Origin: Sphingomonadaceae bacterium
Lineage (GTDB): Bacteria > Pseudomonadota > Alphaproteobacteria > Sphingomonadales > Sphingomonadaceae
Assembly (NCBI GenBank): GCA_027533105.1
Contig: JAPZTW010000005.1
Coordinates: forward strand, 34,662 to 98,661
Length of the DNA: 64,000 nucleotides
Direction: 5' to 3'
In this document: in pieces, positions 15,824-24,135 of the stretch
Layout: every line of letters begins with the position of its first letter
How positions within the stretch are numbered: the first letter of the stretch is position 1
Program-made: the position numbers and the translations under genes
Notes under the pieces: model-generated
The model's input: the letters and a program-made list of their open reading frames with translations, nothing else
What the model was told of the DNA's origin: nothing
The model's database searches: none

Positions 15824-16331
15824 AGACTAGCCCTTGCGGGCCGCCGCGCAAGATCGTTGCCGGGTGCGATTCTATCCTTAGTCAAGGCGCCGGAACCCCT
15901 CTCCCCGGACAAAAATTTTTTCACAGATTCACTTTGACTCTTGCGCCGCGCACCAGTGGCCAATTTCCCGCGCGTCGCTGCAATGCGAAAGCTGCCGGAC
16001 CGCCCGGAACCACCCCCGAACAAGATGAACGCCAGATTTACCCTCTTGCGTCGGATTCGCGATTGGGCACTATGGATAGTGGTCCGGCACTTGGGGGGAC
16101 CTCTAGACCTAGATTCATTCCCTGGCCCGCGGATAGCGCGGACGGGAGCGGATTCGGTCCGGTGGCAACCCCCAAAAGGGCAGGTCTGGGGAACGATTGG
16201 GGATAAGTTTTTCGCCGTTTGTTCACCCGGTTTGGTAGGATGGCGGCTTGGCTGTCGATTCGAACGAATGCGGAACATCCCAGACCGGCGGAAACGCGCG
16301 GAACTGGCAACAGGAAGTACGGGGGCAGCAC
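15824..16331. other. Long intergenic region upstream of nrdA
   Basis: About 500 nt without a convincing gene. It contains the NrdR-box-like dyad at 16067-16082, the small dyad ATTCG-AA-CGAAT near 16258, and a purine-rich stretch just before nrdA. The 90-aa and 198-aa ORFs listed here lack family features and seem spurious. A long nrdA leader transcript is likely if transcription starts at the dyad. Confidence 0.5.
16067..16082 (+). promoter_or_regulatory. Candidate NrdR box
   Basis: GCACTATGGATAGTGG is a near-perfect dyad (CACTAT-GG-ATAGTG) matching 12 of 16 positions of the ACACTATATATAGTGT-type NrdR box. It lies upstream of nrdA in the right orientation to control the nrdA-membrane protein-nrdB operon. 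It overlaps a possible -10 (TATGGA) with TTGCGT as a possible -35. A second box, often found about three helical turns away, was not recognised. NrdR is not encoded in this window. Confidence 0.5.
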
Positions 16332-18353
16332 GTGGAATTCAGGTCCGGGGACGAGCCGACAATGGGCGAATTGGATGCAATGATGGCGGCAGATGCCCCG
16401 GTAAAGACGAAGAAGAAGGAGGCGGGCGCCAGCCCGGCGGTAAGCATGACGGACAAGGCGGATCTCGGATCGGAAGCTCTGGTGGCCCAGGCGGCGGCGG
16501 AGGCCCTGGTCAAGGCCGTGACTGCGCCGAAGCTTGATGATTCCAAGTCGGTCCAGCCGCGCCGCTTCCAGATCGAGGTCGATCACGCCCGCGATGCGCT
16601 GCTGACCGATTTCGGCAAGGAAACGCTGGATGACCGCTACCTGCTGCCGGGTGAGCGCTATCAGGACCTGTTCGCCCGCGTGGCCGATGCCTATGCCGAT
16701 GACGAGGCGCACGCCCAGCGGCTCTATGACTATGTCTCGAAGCTGTGGTTCATGCCGGCAACCCCGGTCCTGTCGAACGGCGGCACCGGGCGCGGCCTGC
16801 CGATCTCGTGCTACCTGAACTCGGTGTCGGACAGCCTCGAAGGGATCGTCGGCACCTGGAACGAAAACGTCTGGCTGGCCTCGCGCGGCGGCGGCATCGG
16901 CACTTACTGGGGCCAGGTCCGCGGGATTGGCGAGCCGGTTGGCCTCAACGGCAAGACCAGCGGGATCATCCCCTTCGTCCGCGTGATGGACAGCCTGACC
17001 CTGGCGATCTCGCAGGGCTCGCTGCGGCGCGGTTCGGCGGCCTGCTATCTCGACGTCAGCCACCCGGAGATCGAGGAGTTCCTCGAAATCCGCAAGCCTT
17101 CGGGCGATTTCAACCGCAAGGCGCTGAACCTCCACCACGGCGTGCTGCTGACCGACGAGTTCATGGAAGCCGTGCGCGACGGGGCCGAATTCAACCTGCG
17201 CTCGCCCAAGGACGGCTCGGTGCGCGGCACGGTCGATGCCCGCAGCCTGTTCCAGAAGCTGGTCGAAACCCGCCTCGCCACGGGTGAGCCCTATATCGTC
17301 TTCTCCGACACGGTGAACCGGATGATGCCCAAGCATCACCGCGACCTGGGGCTGAAGGTCTCGACCTCGAACCTCTGCTCGGAAATCACGCTCCCCACCG
17401 GGATCGACCACCTCGGCAACGATCGCACCGCGGTCTGCTGCCTGTCCTCGCTCAACCTCGAAACCTGGGACGAGTGGAACAAGGACGAGCGCTTTATCGA
17501 GGACGTGCTGCGCTTCCTCGACAACGTGCTGCAGGACTATATCGACCGCGCGCCGGACGAGATGGCCCGCGCCAAGTATTCCGCCGCGCGCGAGCGTTCG
17601 GTCGGCATGGGCGTGATGGGCTTCCACTCGTTCCTGCAGCAAAAGGGCATCGCCTTTGAAAGCGCCATGGCCAAGGCGCTGAACCTCAAGATGTTCAAGC
17701 ACATCGCCGCCAAGGCGGACGAGGCCTCGCTGCTGCTGGCCCAGGAACGGGGCGCCTGCCCCGATGCCGCCGACATGGGCGTGATGCAGCGCTTCAGCTG
17801 CAAGATGGCGATCGCGCCGACCGCGTCGATCTCGATCATCTGCGGCGGCACCAGCGCCTGCATCGAGCCGATCCCGGCCAACATCTATACCCACAAGACC
17901 CTGTCGGGATCCTTCGTGGTCAAGAACCCGTACCTCGAAAAGCTGCTGGCTGCGAAGAGCAAGGATTCGACCAACGTCTGGAACTCGATCCTGGAACGCG
18001 GCGGTTCGGTCCAGCACCTCGATTTCCTCTCGCCGGAGGAAAAGGCGGTCTACAAGACCAGCTTCGAGATCGACCAGCGCTGGCTGCTCGAATTCGCGGC
18101 CGATCGCACCCCCTATATCGACCAGGCGCAGTCGCTGAACCTCTACATCCCGGCCGATGTCGACAAGTGGGACCTGATGATGCTGCACTTCCAGGCCTGG
18201 GAGAAGGGCATCAAGTCGCTCTATTACCTGCGCTCCAAGTCGGTCCAGCGCGCCGGGTTCGCCGGCGGGGTAGAGGCGGACAACACCGCCGATGCGCCCG
18301 TCATGGAGCTGGCCGCCGCCACCGACTACGAGGAATGCCTCGCGTGCCAGTGA
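16332..18353 (+). CDS. nrdA: Ribonucleoside-diphosphate reductase, alpha subunit
   Basis: The large subunit of class I ribonucleotide reductase makes dNTP precursors. Active-site elements are clear: the redox cysteines in ISCYLNS and CCLSSLN, the NLCSEI radical-cysteine motif and a C-terminal CLAC redox pair. The protein is about 673 residues from GTG 16332 (GGGGGC upstream) or 663 from ATG 16362; the track start TTG 16248 is unlikely. The first ~70 residues (KTKKKEAGASPAV and an Ala-rich helix) lack the VxKRdG signature of an ATP cone, so the usual allosteric activity site appears absent. The gene is followed by a small membrane protein and nrdB. Confidence 0.95.
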   Translation: MEFRSGDEPTMGELDAMMAADAPVKTKKKEAGASPAVSMTDKADLGSEALVAQAAAEALVKAVTAPKLDDSKSVQPRRFQIEVDHARDALLTDFGKETLDDRYLLPGERYQDLFARVADAYADDEAHAQRLYDYVSKLWFMPATPVLSNGGTGRGLPISCYLNSVSDSLEGIVGTWNENVWLASRGGGIGTYWGQVRGIGEPVGLNGKTSGIIPFVRVMDSLTLAISQGSLRRGSAACYLDVSHPEIEEFLEIRKPSGDFNRKALNLHHGVLLTDEFMEAVRDGAEFNLRSPKDGSVRGTVDARSLFQKLVETRLATGEPYIVFSDTVNRMMPKHHRDLGLKVSTSNLCSEITLPTGIDHLGNDRTAVCCLSSLNLETWDEWNKDERFIEDVLRFLDNVLQDYIDRAPDEMARAKYSAARERSVGMGVMGFHSFLQQKGIAFESAMAKALNLKMFKHIAAKADEASLLLAQERGACPDAADMGVMQRFSCKMAIAPTASISIICGGTSACIEPIPANIYTHKTLSGSFVVKNPYLEKLLAAKSKDSTNVWNSILERGGSVQHLDFLSPEEKAVYKTSFEIDQRWLLEFAADRTPYIDQAQSLNLYIPADVDKWDLMMLHFQAWEKGIKSLYYLRSKSVQRAGFAGGVEADNTADAPVMELAAATDYEECLACQ

Positions 18354-18367
18354 TGGCGGCATAGGGC

Positions 18368-18571
18368 ATGGACGCCGGTCGCCTGGCCCTCGCCTCGGTC
18401 GGCGGGGTTTCGGCCCTGCTGGGCCTGGCCGTGCTGACCCGGCCCGCGCCCGGCGATGCTGCCCGCTATGCGCGGCGGATCGCGGGGACCATGCTGCTCG
18501 CTTTCGGGCTGGCGGCAATCGTGCTCACCGTCCTCCTCACCCACGCGCAATCGCTGGAGCTTGTGCCCTAG
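18368..18571 (+). CDS. Small two-helix membrane protein between nrdA and nrdB
   Basis: A 67-residue ORF with two hydrophobic helices (ALASVGGVSALLGLAVL and IAGTMLLAFGLAAIVLTVLL) separated by a basic loop (ARYARRIAG). It starts 15 nt after the nrdA stop with a modest AGGG upstream and ends 55 nt before nrdB. Position and hydrophobic pattern favour a real gene of the nrd operon, but I do not recognise the family and propose no function. Confidence 0.55.
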   Translation: MDAGRLALASVGGVSALLGLAVLTRPAPGDAARYARRIAGTMLLAFGLAAIVLTVLLTHAQSLELVP

Positions 18572-18625
18572 GCGCCGCCGCAACCGTTTCGTGTTATAAC
18601 CTGATCGCTCATCCGGAGTCGTAAG

Positions 18626-19678
18626 ATGCCCCTTCTTGAAGCCCGCAAGACCTACAAGCCCTTCGAATATCCCTGGGCCTATGAGTTCTGGAAGCGGCAG
18701 CAGCAGATCCACTGGATGCCCGAGGAAGTTCCCCTGGGCGAGGATTGCCGCGACTGGGCGCAGAAGATCAGCGAGTCCGAGCGTAACCTGCTGACGCAGA
18801 TCTTCCGCTTCTTCACCCAGGCCGACGTCGAGGTGCAGGATTGCTACCACGACAAGTACGCCCGCGTGTTCAAGCCGACAGAGATCAAGATGATGCTGGC
18901 CGCGTTCAGCAACATGGAAACGGTCCACATCGCGGCCTACAGCCACCTGCTTGACACCATCGGCATGCCCGAGGCCGAATACGGCATGTTCCTCGAATAC
19001 GAGGAAATGAAGGCCAAGCACGATTACCTGCACACCTTCGGGGTCGATACGGACGAGGATATCGCCCGCACCCTCGCCATGTTCGGCGGCTTTACCGAAG
19101 GGCTGCAGCTGTTCGCCAGCTTCGCCATGCTGATGAACTTCCCCCGCTTCAACAAGATGAAGGGGATGGGCCAGATCGTGTCCTGGTCGGTGCGCGATGA
19201 ATCGCTGCACTGCGAAGGGATCACCAAACTGTTCCACGCCTTCGTGAAGGAGCGCAACTGCCTGACCAAGGCGGTGAAGGAAGACATCATCGATTGCTGC
19301 CAGAAGACCGTGCGGCTGGAAGATGCCTTTATCGACCTCGCCTTCGAAGCCGGCCCGGTCCCGGGGATGAGCCCCAAGGAAATCAAGCGCTACATCCGCT
19401 ACATCGCCGACTGGCGCCTGGGCCAGCTGGGCCTGCCGGCGATCTACATGGTCGAGGATCACCCCCTCCCCTGGCTCGCCCCGCTCTTGAACGGCGTGGA
19501 ACACGCCAACTTCTTCGAAACCCGCGCGACCGAATACTCAAAGGGCGCCACCCGCGGGAACTGGCAGGACGTCTGGTCGAACTTCGACAGCCGCCGCAAG
19601 GCCAAGGGCGTGGGCGAAGCGGCCAACGAGGGCGAGGCGAGCGAGCCGGATATGTTCGGAACTCAGGCAGCTGAGTAA
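18626..19678 (+). CDS. nrdB: Ribonucleoside-diphosphate reductase, beta subunit
   Basis: This 350-residue ferritin-like radical-generating subunit partners NrdA. Metal ligands and the radical Tyr are recognisable in METVHIAAYSH (Glu, His, Tyr) and in the later EGLQLF and RDESLHCEG segments (Glu, Glu, His). The C-terminal tail (EPDMFG...) is the peptide that would dock into NrdA. There is no N-terminal ATP cone on NrdB either. Spacing to the small membrane ORF supports a single operon, ended by the terminator at 19709. Confidence 0.95.
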   Translation: MPLLEARKTYKPFEYPWAYEFWKRQQQIHWMPEEVPLGEDCRDWAQKISESERNLLTQIFRFFTQADVEVQDCYHDKYARVFKPTEIKMMLAAFSNMETVHIAAYSHLLDTIGMPEAEYGMFLEYEEMKAKHDYLHTFGVDTDEDIARTLAMFGGFTEGLQLFASFAMLMNFPRFNKMKGMGQIVSWSVRDESLHCEGITKLFHAFVKERNCLTKAVKEDIIDCCQKTVRLEDAFIDLAFEAGPVPGMSPKEIKRYIRYIADWRLGQLGLPAIYMVEDHPLPWLAPLLNGVEHANFFETRATEYSKGATRGNWQDVWSNFDSRRKAKGVGEAANEGEASEPDMFGTQAAE

Positions 19679-19708
19679 CCGATTTACATCATTGCTGTAA
19701 TGAAATAG

Positions 19709-19745
19709 CCCCCCGTGGCGCCAGCAGGCTTCACGGGGGGTTTTC
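19709..19745 (+). terminator. Rho-independent terminator of the nrd operon
   Basis: CCCCCCGTG pairs with CACGGGGGG around a 14-nt loop and is followed by TTTTC, 31 nt after the nrdB stop. This is a classical intrinsic terminator. Confidence 0.85.
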
Positions 19746-20115
19746 TGTGCCGAAGTTTGAGCCAAACAACCGGAATGCCCAGGATGGCGAGACAGCAGCG
19801 AGCGAGTATTCGCGTCAACTGCCCCCCGCCTGCAACCGTAACCCCACCGCGACAGTTTTCGCTGTCCTACAGCCCCCGATCCGTGGCTGGCTGCGGGCAT
19901 GGACCGCCTGCCTGCCCGCCGCCTGATTCCGTCGATTTGCCAGTGTTCCGGGCCGCGTTCGGGCCAGCCGGGTTTTTTGTCCCCGAACAGTGGTCCAAGT
20001 GGTCCACGGTGCGGTCCATGGGGGGCATGTCGCTTGCCACCCCTTGCCAAGCGCGGCCGATCCGCCATGCTCGTGCGCAGAGGCCAGAACCGGCCAGGGA
20101 AGAGGAGCAGTCTGC
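19746..20115. other. Intergenic region with a second hairpin/T6 and tandem 9-mer
   Basis: About 370 nt without a convincing protein gene. It holds a dyad GACAG-TTTTCG-CTGTC near 19855 and a GC-rich bulged hairpin around 19948-19972 followed by six Ts. A tandem repeat of AGTGGTCCA is at 19989-20006. The hairpin plus T-run after an already terminated operon could end a small RNA; the ORFs here are judged shadows. Confidence 0.4.
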
Positions 20116-20403
20116 ATGAGCGCCTACATCATCTTCATCAAGGAACGCGAACACGATGCCGAGGCCATGGCCACTTATGGCCAGAAGGCGGGCGGCACGC
20201 TGGCCGGGCATCCGGGCAAGCCGCTGGCCTTCTATGGCGCGACCGAGACGCTGGAAGGGGCCGAGGCGGCGGGCGTGGTGCTGATCGAGTTTCCCGACAT
20301 GGAGGCGGCGCGCGCCTGGTACAATTCGCCCGCTTACCAGGATGCCCGCAAGCACCGCTTCCAGGGGGCGGACTATCGCGTGGTGCTCACGCAAGGCCTG
20401 TGA
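20116..20403 (+). CDS. DUF1330 family protein
   Basis: The 95-residue protein has the DUF1330 dimeric alpha-beta barrel pattern: AYIIFIKEREHD, then TYGQKAGGTLAG, VVLIEFPDMEAARAWYNSPA and YQDARKHR. The family is small and cytosolic with undefined function. ATG 20116 has GAGGAG 8 nt upstream, so the longer track ORF is over-extended. The next gene overlaps its stop as GTGA. Confidence 0.9.
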   Translation: MSAYIIFIKEREHDAEAMATYGQKAGGTLAGHPGKPLAFYGATETLEGAEAAGVVLIEFPDMEAARAWYNSPAYQDARKHRFQGADYRVVLTQGL

Positions 20404-20756
20404 GCGCACCCGTGGCTGCCGAAGCGACGCCTGCTGAGCTGCCGCCCGCCGAACTGCCCGGCACCGCCTTCAAGGTGCTGACCGCCGGGCAGTGGGCGCA
20501 GTTTTCGGCCGAGGGCCAGTTTCTTGGCGCGCCGGTGGACCTGGCTGATGGCTATATCCACATGTCCACCGCCGACCAGTTGCAGGGCACGATCGACAAG
20601 CACTTTGCCGGGCAGACCGGGCTGATGGTGGCCGAGGTGGACCTGATCGCGCTGGGCGAGGCGGTGCGGTGGGAGGTATCGCGCGGCGGGGCGCTGTTCC
20701 CGCACCTCTATGCCGCGCTGCCGCTGTCGGCGGTGAAATCGGTGCGCGAAACTTGA
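20400..20756 (+). CDS. DUF952 family protein
   Basis: About 118 residues with the DUF952 core: AFKVLTAGQWAQF, then LADGYIHMSTADQLQGTIDKHF, and LRWE-like VRWEVSRGG with LFPHLYAALPL. The GTG start overlaps the DUF1330 stop (GTGA), implying translational coupling. DUF952 proteins are small and possibly nucleotide/ADP-ribose related, but no function is established. The His in GYIHMST is the most conserved family residue. Confidence 0.85.
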   Translation: MSAPVAAEATPAELPPAELPGTAFKVLTAGQWAQFSAEGQFLGAPVDLADGYIHMSTADQLQGTIDKHFAGQTGLMVAEVDLIALGEAVRWEVSRGGALFPHLYAALPLSAVKSVRET

Positions 20757-20826
20757 TCGGGATCAGCGACAGGGTTGGCGGGCGCGGCATGATGGCGGCT
20801 CCATCCGACCAAGAGGAGCCTGCCCG

Positions 20827-21066
20827 ATGACGCGTCCTGTCCTGACCGCCGCCCTGATCGCCCCCGCGCTGCTGGCGCTGGCCGGCTGCAACAATAAGCC
20901 GACCGAGCCGGAGGCCAGTCAGCCGACCCCGCAATCGACCGAGTGGACCACCGAGAACCCGGCCACCCCGGCGGTCAAGGTGGACCTGCCCGAAACGCCG
21001 ATGACCAACGTGCCGGTGGATAGCGCCACCGGCGCGGCGGCACCGGCCAGCCCGGCGGCGAAATAG
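20827..21066 (+). CDS. Small lipoprotein
   Basis: This 79-residue protein has a lipoprotein signal with the lipobox LALAGC and a mature part that is Pro/Thr/Ala-rich and probably unstructured (NKPTEPEASQPTPQ). Lipidation at Cys would be carried out by Lgt, encoded at 46-47 kb. AGAGGAGCC precedes the ATG. Function unknown. Confidence 0.75.
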   Translation: MTRPVLTAALIAPALLALAGCNNKPTEPEASQPTPQSTEWTTENPATPAVKVDLPETPMTNVPVDSATGAAAPASPAAK

Positions 21067-21069
21067 CGG

Positions 21070-21471
21070 TTACCGTCTGCCCTGCTGCCTGCGCCAGGCC
21101 AGGGCGGGCAGCAGGCCGAACAGGACTTGTCCGGCCAGCCCCAGGGCACCGGGCGGGCGGGCGAGGCTGGCCAGCCATGCGCCCGGCGTCTCGCCAAAGG
21201 CGGCCACGGCCAGCGCCAGCTCTGCCATCAGCAGCAGGGCCAGGGCGATGAGCCCCAGCGCCAGCGCCGCGCCGGCATCGGGCAATGCGGTGCGGGCCAC
21301 GATGCGGCGGGCAAGCCACCAGCTGGCCGCCAGCATGACCGGCAGTTCGGCCAGGACCGCGCCGGTCGGGCCGATCGCCGGGGCCAGCCACAGCGTGCGG
21401 ACCGTGCCCAGCACGAAGCCGAGCGCAAAGACGGCGGCGAAGTAGGCCAGCGCGGGGCGCAGCGCGATCAT
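21070..21471 (-). CDS. Integral membrane protein of unknown function
   Basis: The 133-residue protein has about four hydrophobic helices (AYFAAVFALGFVLGTV, ELPVMLAASWWLA, ALGLIALALLLMAELALAV, GQVLFGLLPALAW). It ends three bases after the convergent lipoprotein stop. The WLA-PAIGPTGAVLAE loop resembles small conserved sphingomonad membrane proteins, but I cannot name a family. Confidence 0.65.
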   Translation of the reverse strand: MIALRPALAYFAAVFALGFVLGTVRTLWLAPAIGPTGAVLAELPVMLAASWWLARRIVARTALPDAGAALALGLIALALLLMAELALAVAAFGETPGAWLASLARPPGALGLAGQVLFGLLPALAWRRQQGRR

Positions 21472-21560
21472 GCGTCCGATGATAGCAGCTTGGCCTCGCC
21501 CTGTCGCGCGGCTAGGCTGCCAGCGGACCGGCCGCGCAACGCGCCGGGGAGGAACTGGCG

Positions 21561-21659
21561 ATGGAATATGCAGTCTGGATTGCGCTGGCCGTGGTGTTCA
21601 TCGCCGTCGCCCCGGCGATCTTCCGCAAGCGCGGCGGGGACGGCGGCGGCGGGGACTAG
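21561..21659 (+). CDS. 32-residue single-helix membrane miniprotein, not in the ORF track
   Basis: ATG 21561 is preceded by GGGGAGGAAC at ideal spacing and opens a 32-codon frame. It encodes one hydrophobic helix (YAVWIALAVVFIAVAPAIF), a basic turn (RKRGG) and a Gly/Asp tail. The stop shares CTAG with the stop of wecC on the other strand. The strong ribosome site and amphipathic layout favour a real small gene. Confidence 0.55.
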   Translation: MEYAVWIALAVVFIAVAPAIFRKRGGDGGGGD

Positions 21660-22957
21660 CCCGCCCGGCGCAGCGGTTCGGCTTCGGCGGCCACCGCCTG
21701 CGGCTGGTCCAGCCAGATGCCGCGGGTGTCATAGACCAGGTGGCGGGCGCGTTCGGCCAGCGGGACGGCCTTGAACTGATCGTGATCGACCAGCACGATG
21801 AGGAGGTCGGTCGTCTCGAGCGCGGTGTCGAGGTCAACCAGTTCGGCCTCGGTTCCGGCGAATTCGCGGGGCAGTTCGGCGGCATAGGGTTCAACCACCT
21901 TGATCCGCGCACCGAACTTGCGGGCCAGGGTGACGGCCACCAGCCGCGCCGGGCTTTCGCGGAAGTCGTCGATATTGGCCTTGAAGGCAAGGCCGAGGCA
22001 GGCGACGCGGGCCTGCGGATTGGCGGCGATCAGCGCTTCGGCGCGGGCGATCACGTGGTGGATCTTGCCATCGTTGACCCCGCGCGCGGTGCGGATCAGC
22101 GGGGTATGTTCGGGCGCGCCGTGGACGATGAACCAAGGGTCGACCGCGATGCAGTGCCCGCCCACGCCCGGTCCGGGCTGGAGGATGTTGACGCGCGGGT
22201 GACGGTTGGCGAGGCGGATCACCTCCCACACGTCGAGTCCCATCCGGTCGGCCACGATGCTGAGTTCGTTGGCGAAGGCGATGTTGACGTCGCGATAGGC
22301 GTTCTCGACCAGCTTGGTCATCTCGGCGCTGCGGCTGTCGGTGACCACGCATTCGCCGCGGACGAACAGCTTGTAGAAGCTGAGCGCCTTGCGGGCGCAG
22401 CGCGGCGTGATGCCGCCGATCGAGCGGTCGTTGTTGGTCAACTCCTCGAGGATCCGGCCAGGCAGCACCCGCTCGGGGCAATAGGCGATCGAGAGGTCGG
22501 GAATGTCGGTGGTGAGGCCCGGGCACTTGAGGTCCGGCCGGCGGGCCGCGATCAGGTCGCGCAGCGCTTCGGTGGTGCCGACCGGCGAGGTCGATTCCAG
22601 GATCACCGTGTCGCCGGGCTTGAGCACCTTGGCGACGGCTTCCCCCGCGGCGAGGACATAGGAGATGTCGGGCGCATGGTTGGCATCGAACGGGGTCGGC
22701 ACGGCAATGATGAAGACATCGGCGGGAGCCACCGCGGTCGAGGCCTGCAGCAGGCCGCGCGCGACCACGCCCTGGACCAGACCGTCGAGGTCAACCTCCT
22801 CGATGTGGATCTCGCCGCGGTTGATCGTGTCGACCACGCTTTGCGTCACATCGACGCCGTGGACCCGGCACCCGGCGCGCGCCACGATGGCGGCAGTGGG
22901 CAGACCGATGTAACCCAGCCCGACTACGCAGACGTCAGGCTTATTGTCCGACTTCAT
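21656..22957 (-). CDS. wecC: UDP-N-acetyl-D-mannosamine dehydrogenase
   Basis: This is a 433-residue UDP-glucose/GDP-mannose dehydrogenase family member that oxidises UDP-ManNAc to UDP-ManNAcA with two NAD+. The N-terminal Rossmann motif is VVGLGYIGLPTA. Next come VPTPFD and STSPVGTT, then the catalytic Cys in GVGGHCIAVDPWF and the C-terminal UDP-binding domain (GLAFKANIDDFRESPA). Its start overlaps the wecB end by 17 nt, so the two are coupled. Substrate assignment follows from the wecB neighbour. Confidence 0.92.
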   Translation of the reverse strand: MKSDNKPDVCVVGLGYIGLPTAAIVARAGCRVHGVDVTQSVVDTINRGEIHIEEVDLDGLVQGVVARGLLQASTAVAPADVFIIAVPTPFDANHAPDISYVLAAGEAVAKVLKPGDTVILESTSPVGTTEALRDLIAARRPDLKCPGLTTDIPDLSIAYCPERVLPGRILEELTNNDRSIGGITPRCARKALSFYKLFVRGECVVTDSRSAEMTKLVENAYRDVNIAFANELSIVADRMGLDVWEVIRLANRHPRVNILQPGPGVGGHCIAVDPWFIVHGAPEHTPLIRTARGVNDGKIHHVIARAEALIAANPQARVACLGLAFKANIDDFRESPARLVAVTLARKFGARIKVVEPYAAELPREFAGTEAELVDLDTALETTDLLIVLVDHDQFKAVPLAERARHLVYDTRGIWLDQPQAVAAEAEPLRRAG

Positions 22958-24074
22958 CCCCGATCAACTCCACGATACGGCGCGCGGACTGCCCATCCCC
23001 GAAGGGATTGTGGGCACGCGCCATGGCCTCGTAGGCAGCCTTATCGTCGAGAAGGTTGAAGATTTCGGTAACGATCCGCGTCACATCGGTGCCCACCAGC
23101 CGGGCGGTTCCGGCGGTCACACCCTCGGAGCGTTCGGTCGTCTCGCGCATGACCAGCACCGGCTTGCCGAGCGCGGGGGCCTCTTCCTGCACCCCGCCGC
23201 TGTCGGTTAGCATGATCTCGGCGAGCGAGAGCAGGCGGGCGAAGTGCGGATAGTCGAGTGGCTCGATCAGCGCGACATTGTCGAGCCCGCCCAGCGCGGC
23301 GTTCATCACGCCGCGGACATTGGGGTTGAGGTGAACGGGGAAGATCACCGCCACGTCGGGCCGCGCGGCGATCTGGCGGATCGCTGCGGCGATGTTGTCC
23401 ATGCCATCGCCAAAGTTCTCGCGCCGGTGGCTGGTAACGCCGATAATCCGCTTGCCCGCAAAGCGCGCCTCCAGCGCAGCCAGCCCCCCGGCCAGCGCGG
23501 GATCGGCGGCAATCCGCGCCGTTACCCAATGCAGCGCATCGATCACCGTGTTGCCGGTAACGTGGACGCGGGCGGGGTCGACATTCTCGGCCAGCAAGGC
23601 GGCCTGCGAAACCTCGGTCGGGGCGAAGTGCAGGCTGGCAATCGTGCCGATGATCTTGCGGTTCACCTCTTCGGGCCAGGGGTGGTAGATGTTGCCGCTG
23701 CGCAAGCCGGCCTCGATATGGTCGACCGGCAGCTTGCGGTAATAGGCGGCGAGCGCACCGGCCATGGCGGTGGCGGTATCGCCCTGCACGATCACGCGCG
23801 CCGGCTGGACCTGATCCATCACCCGGCCCAGTTCGGTGAGCAGCGCCGCAGTCAGCCCGTCCAGCGTCTGGTCGGGCCGCATCAGGTCGAGATCGTGGTC
23901 GGGTGCGATCCCGGCGATCTCCAGGACTTGATCGAGCATCTGCCGGTGCTGCGCCGAGACGCAGACTACGGGGGTAAAGCGCGGATCGGCTTCCAGCGCG
24001 CGGACCACAGGGAACAGCTTGATCGCTTCAGGCCGGGTACCGAAAATGACGAGGATTTTTGCCGGTTCAGTCAT
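22941..24074 (-). CDS. wecB: UDP-N-acetylglucosamine 2-epimerase (non-hydrolysing)
   Basis: The 377-residue GT-B-fold enzyme converts UDP-GlcNAc to UDP-ManNAc. Conserved segments include IFGTRPEAIKL at the N terminus, HIEAGLRSGN, PEEVNRK, TSHRRENFG, and TDSGGVQEEAPALGKPVLVMRETTERSE. With WecC it makes UDP-ManNAcA for surface polysaccharide. No glycosyltransferase is adjacent in the window. It is divergent from the UDP-glucuronate epimerase gene at 24136. Confidence 0.95.
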   Translation of the reverse strand: MTEPAKILVIFGTRPEAIKLFPVVRALEADPRFTPVVCVSAQHRQMLDQVLEIAGIAPDHDLDLMRPDQTLDGLTAALLTELGRVMDQVQPARVIVQGDTATAMAGALAAYYRKLPVDHIEAGLRSGNIYHPWPEEVNRKIIGTIASLHFAPTEVSQAALLAENVDPARVHVTGNTVIDALHWVTARIAADPALAGGLAALEARFAGKRIIGVTSHRRENFGDGMDNIAAAIRQIAARPDVAVIFPVHLNPNVRGVMNAALGGLDNVALIEPLDYPHFARLLSLAEIMLTDSGGVQEEAPALGKPVLVMRETTERSEGVTAGTARLVGTDVTRIVTEIFNLLDDKAAYEAMARAHNPFGDGQSARRIVELIGDEVGQ

Positions 24075-24135
24075 GCTTTGCCCCTACCATCGAGGGGTTA
24101 ACCATGAAATAAGGCCGCCGAATTAAGGGGCTCCC

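Noticed and set aside
15934-16206. 90-codon ORF in the nrdA leader
   Set aside because: It lacks a ribosome site and family features and overlaps the NrdR-box region, so it is treated as non-coding.
16038-18518. 826-codon minus-strand ORF over nrdA
   Set aside because: Antisense shadow of a clear ribonucleotide reductase gene.
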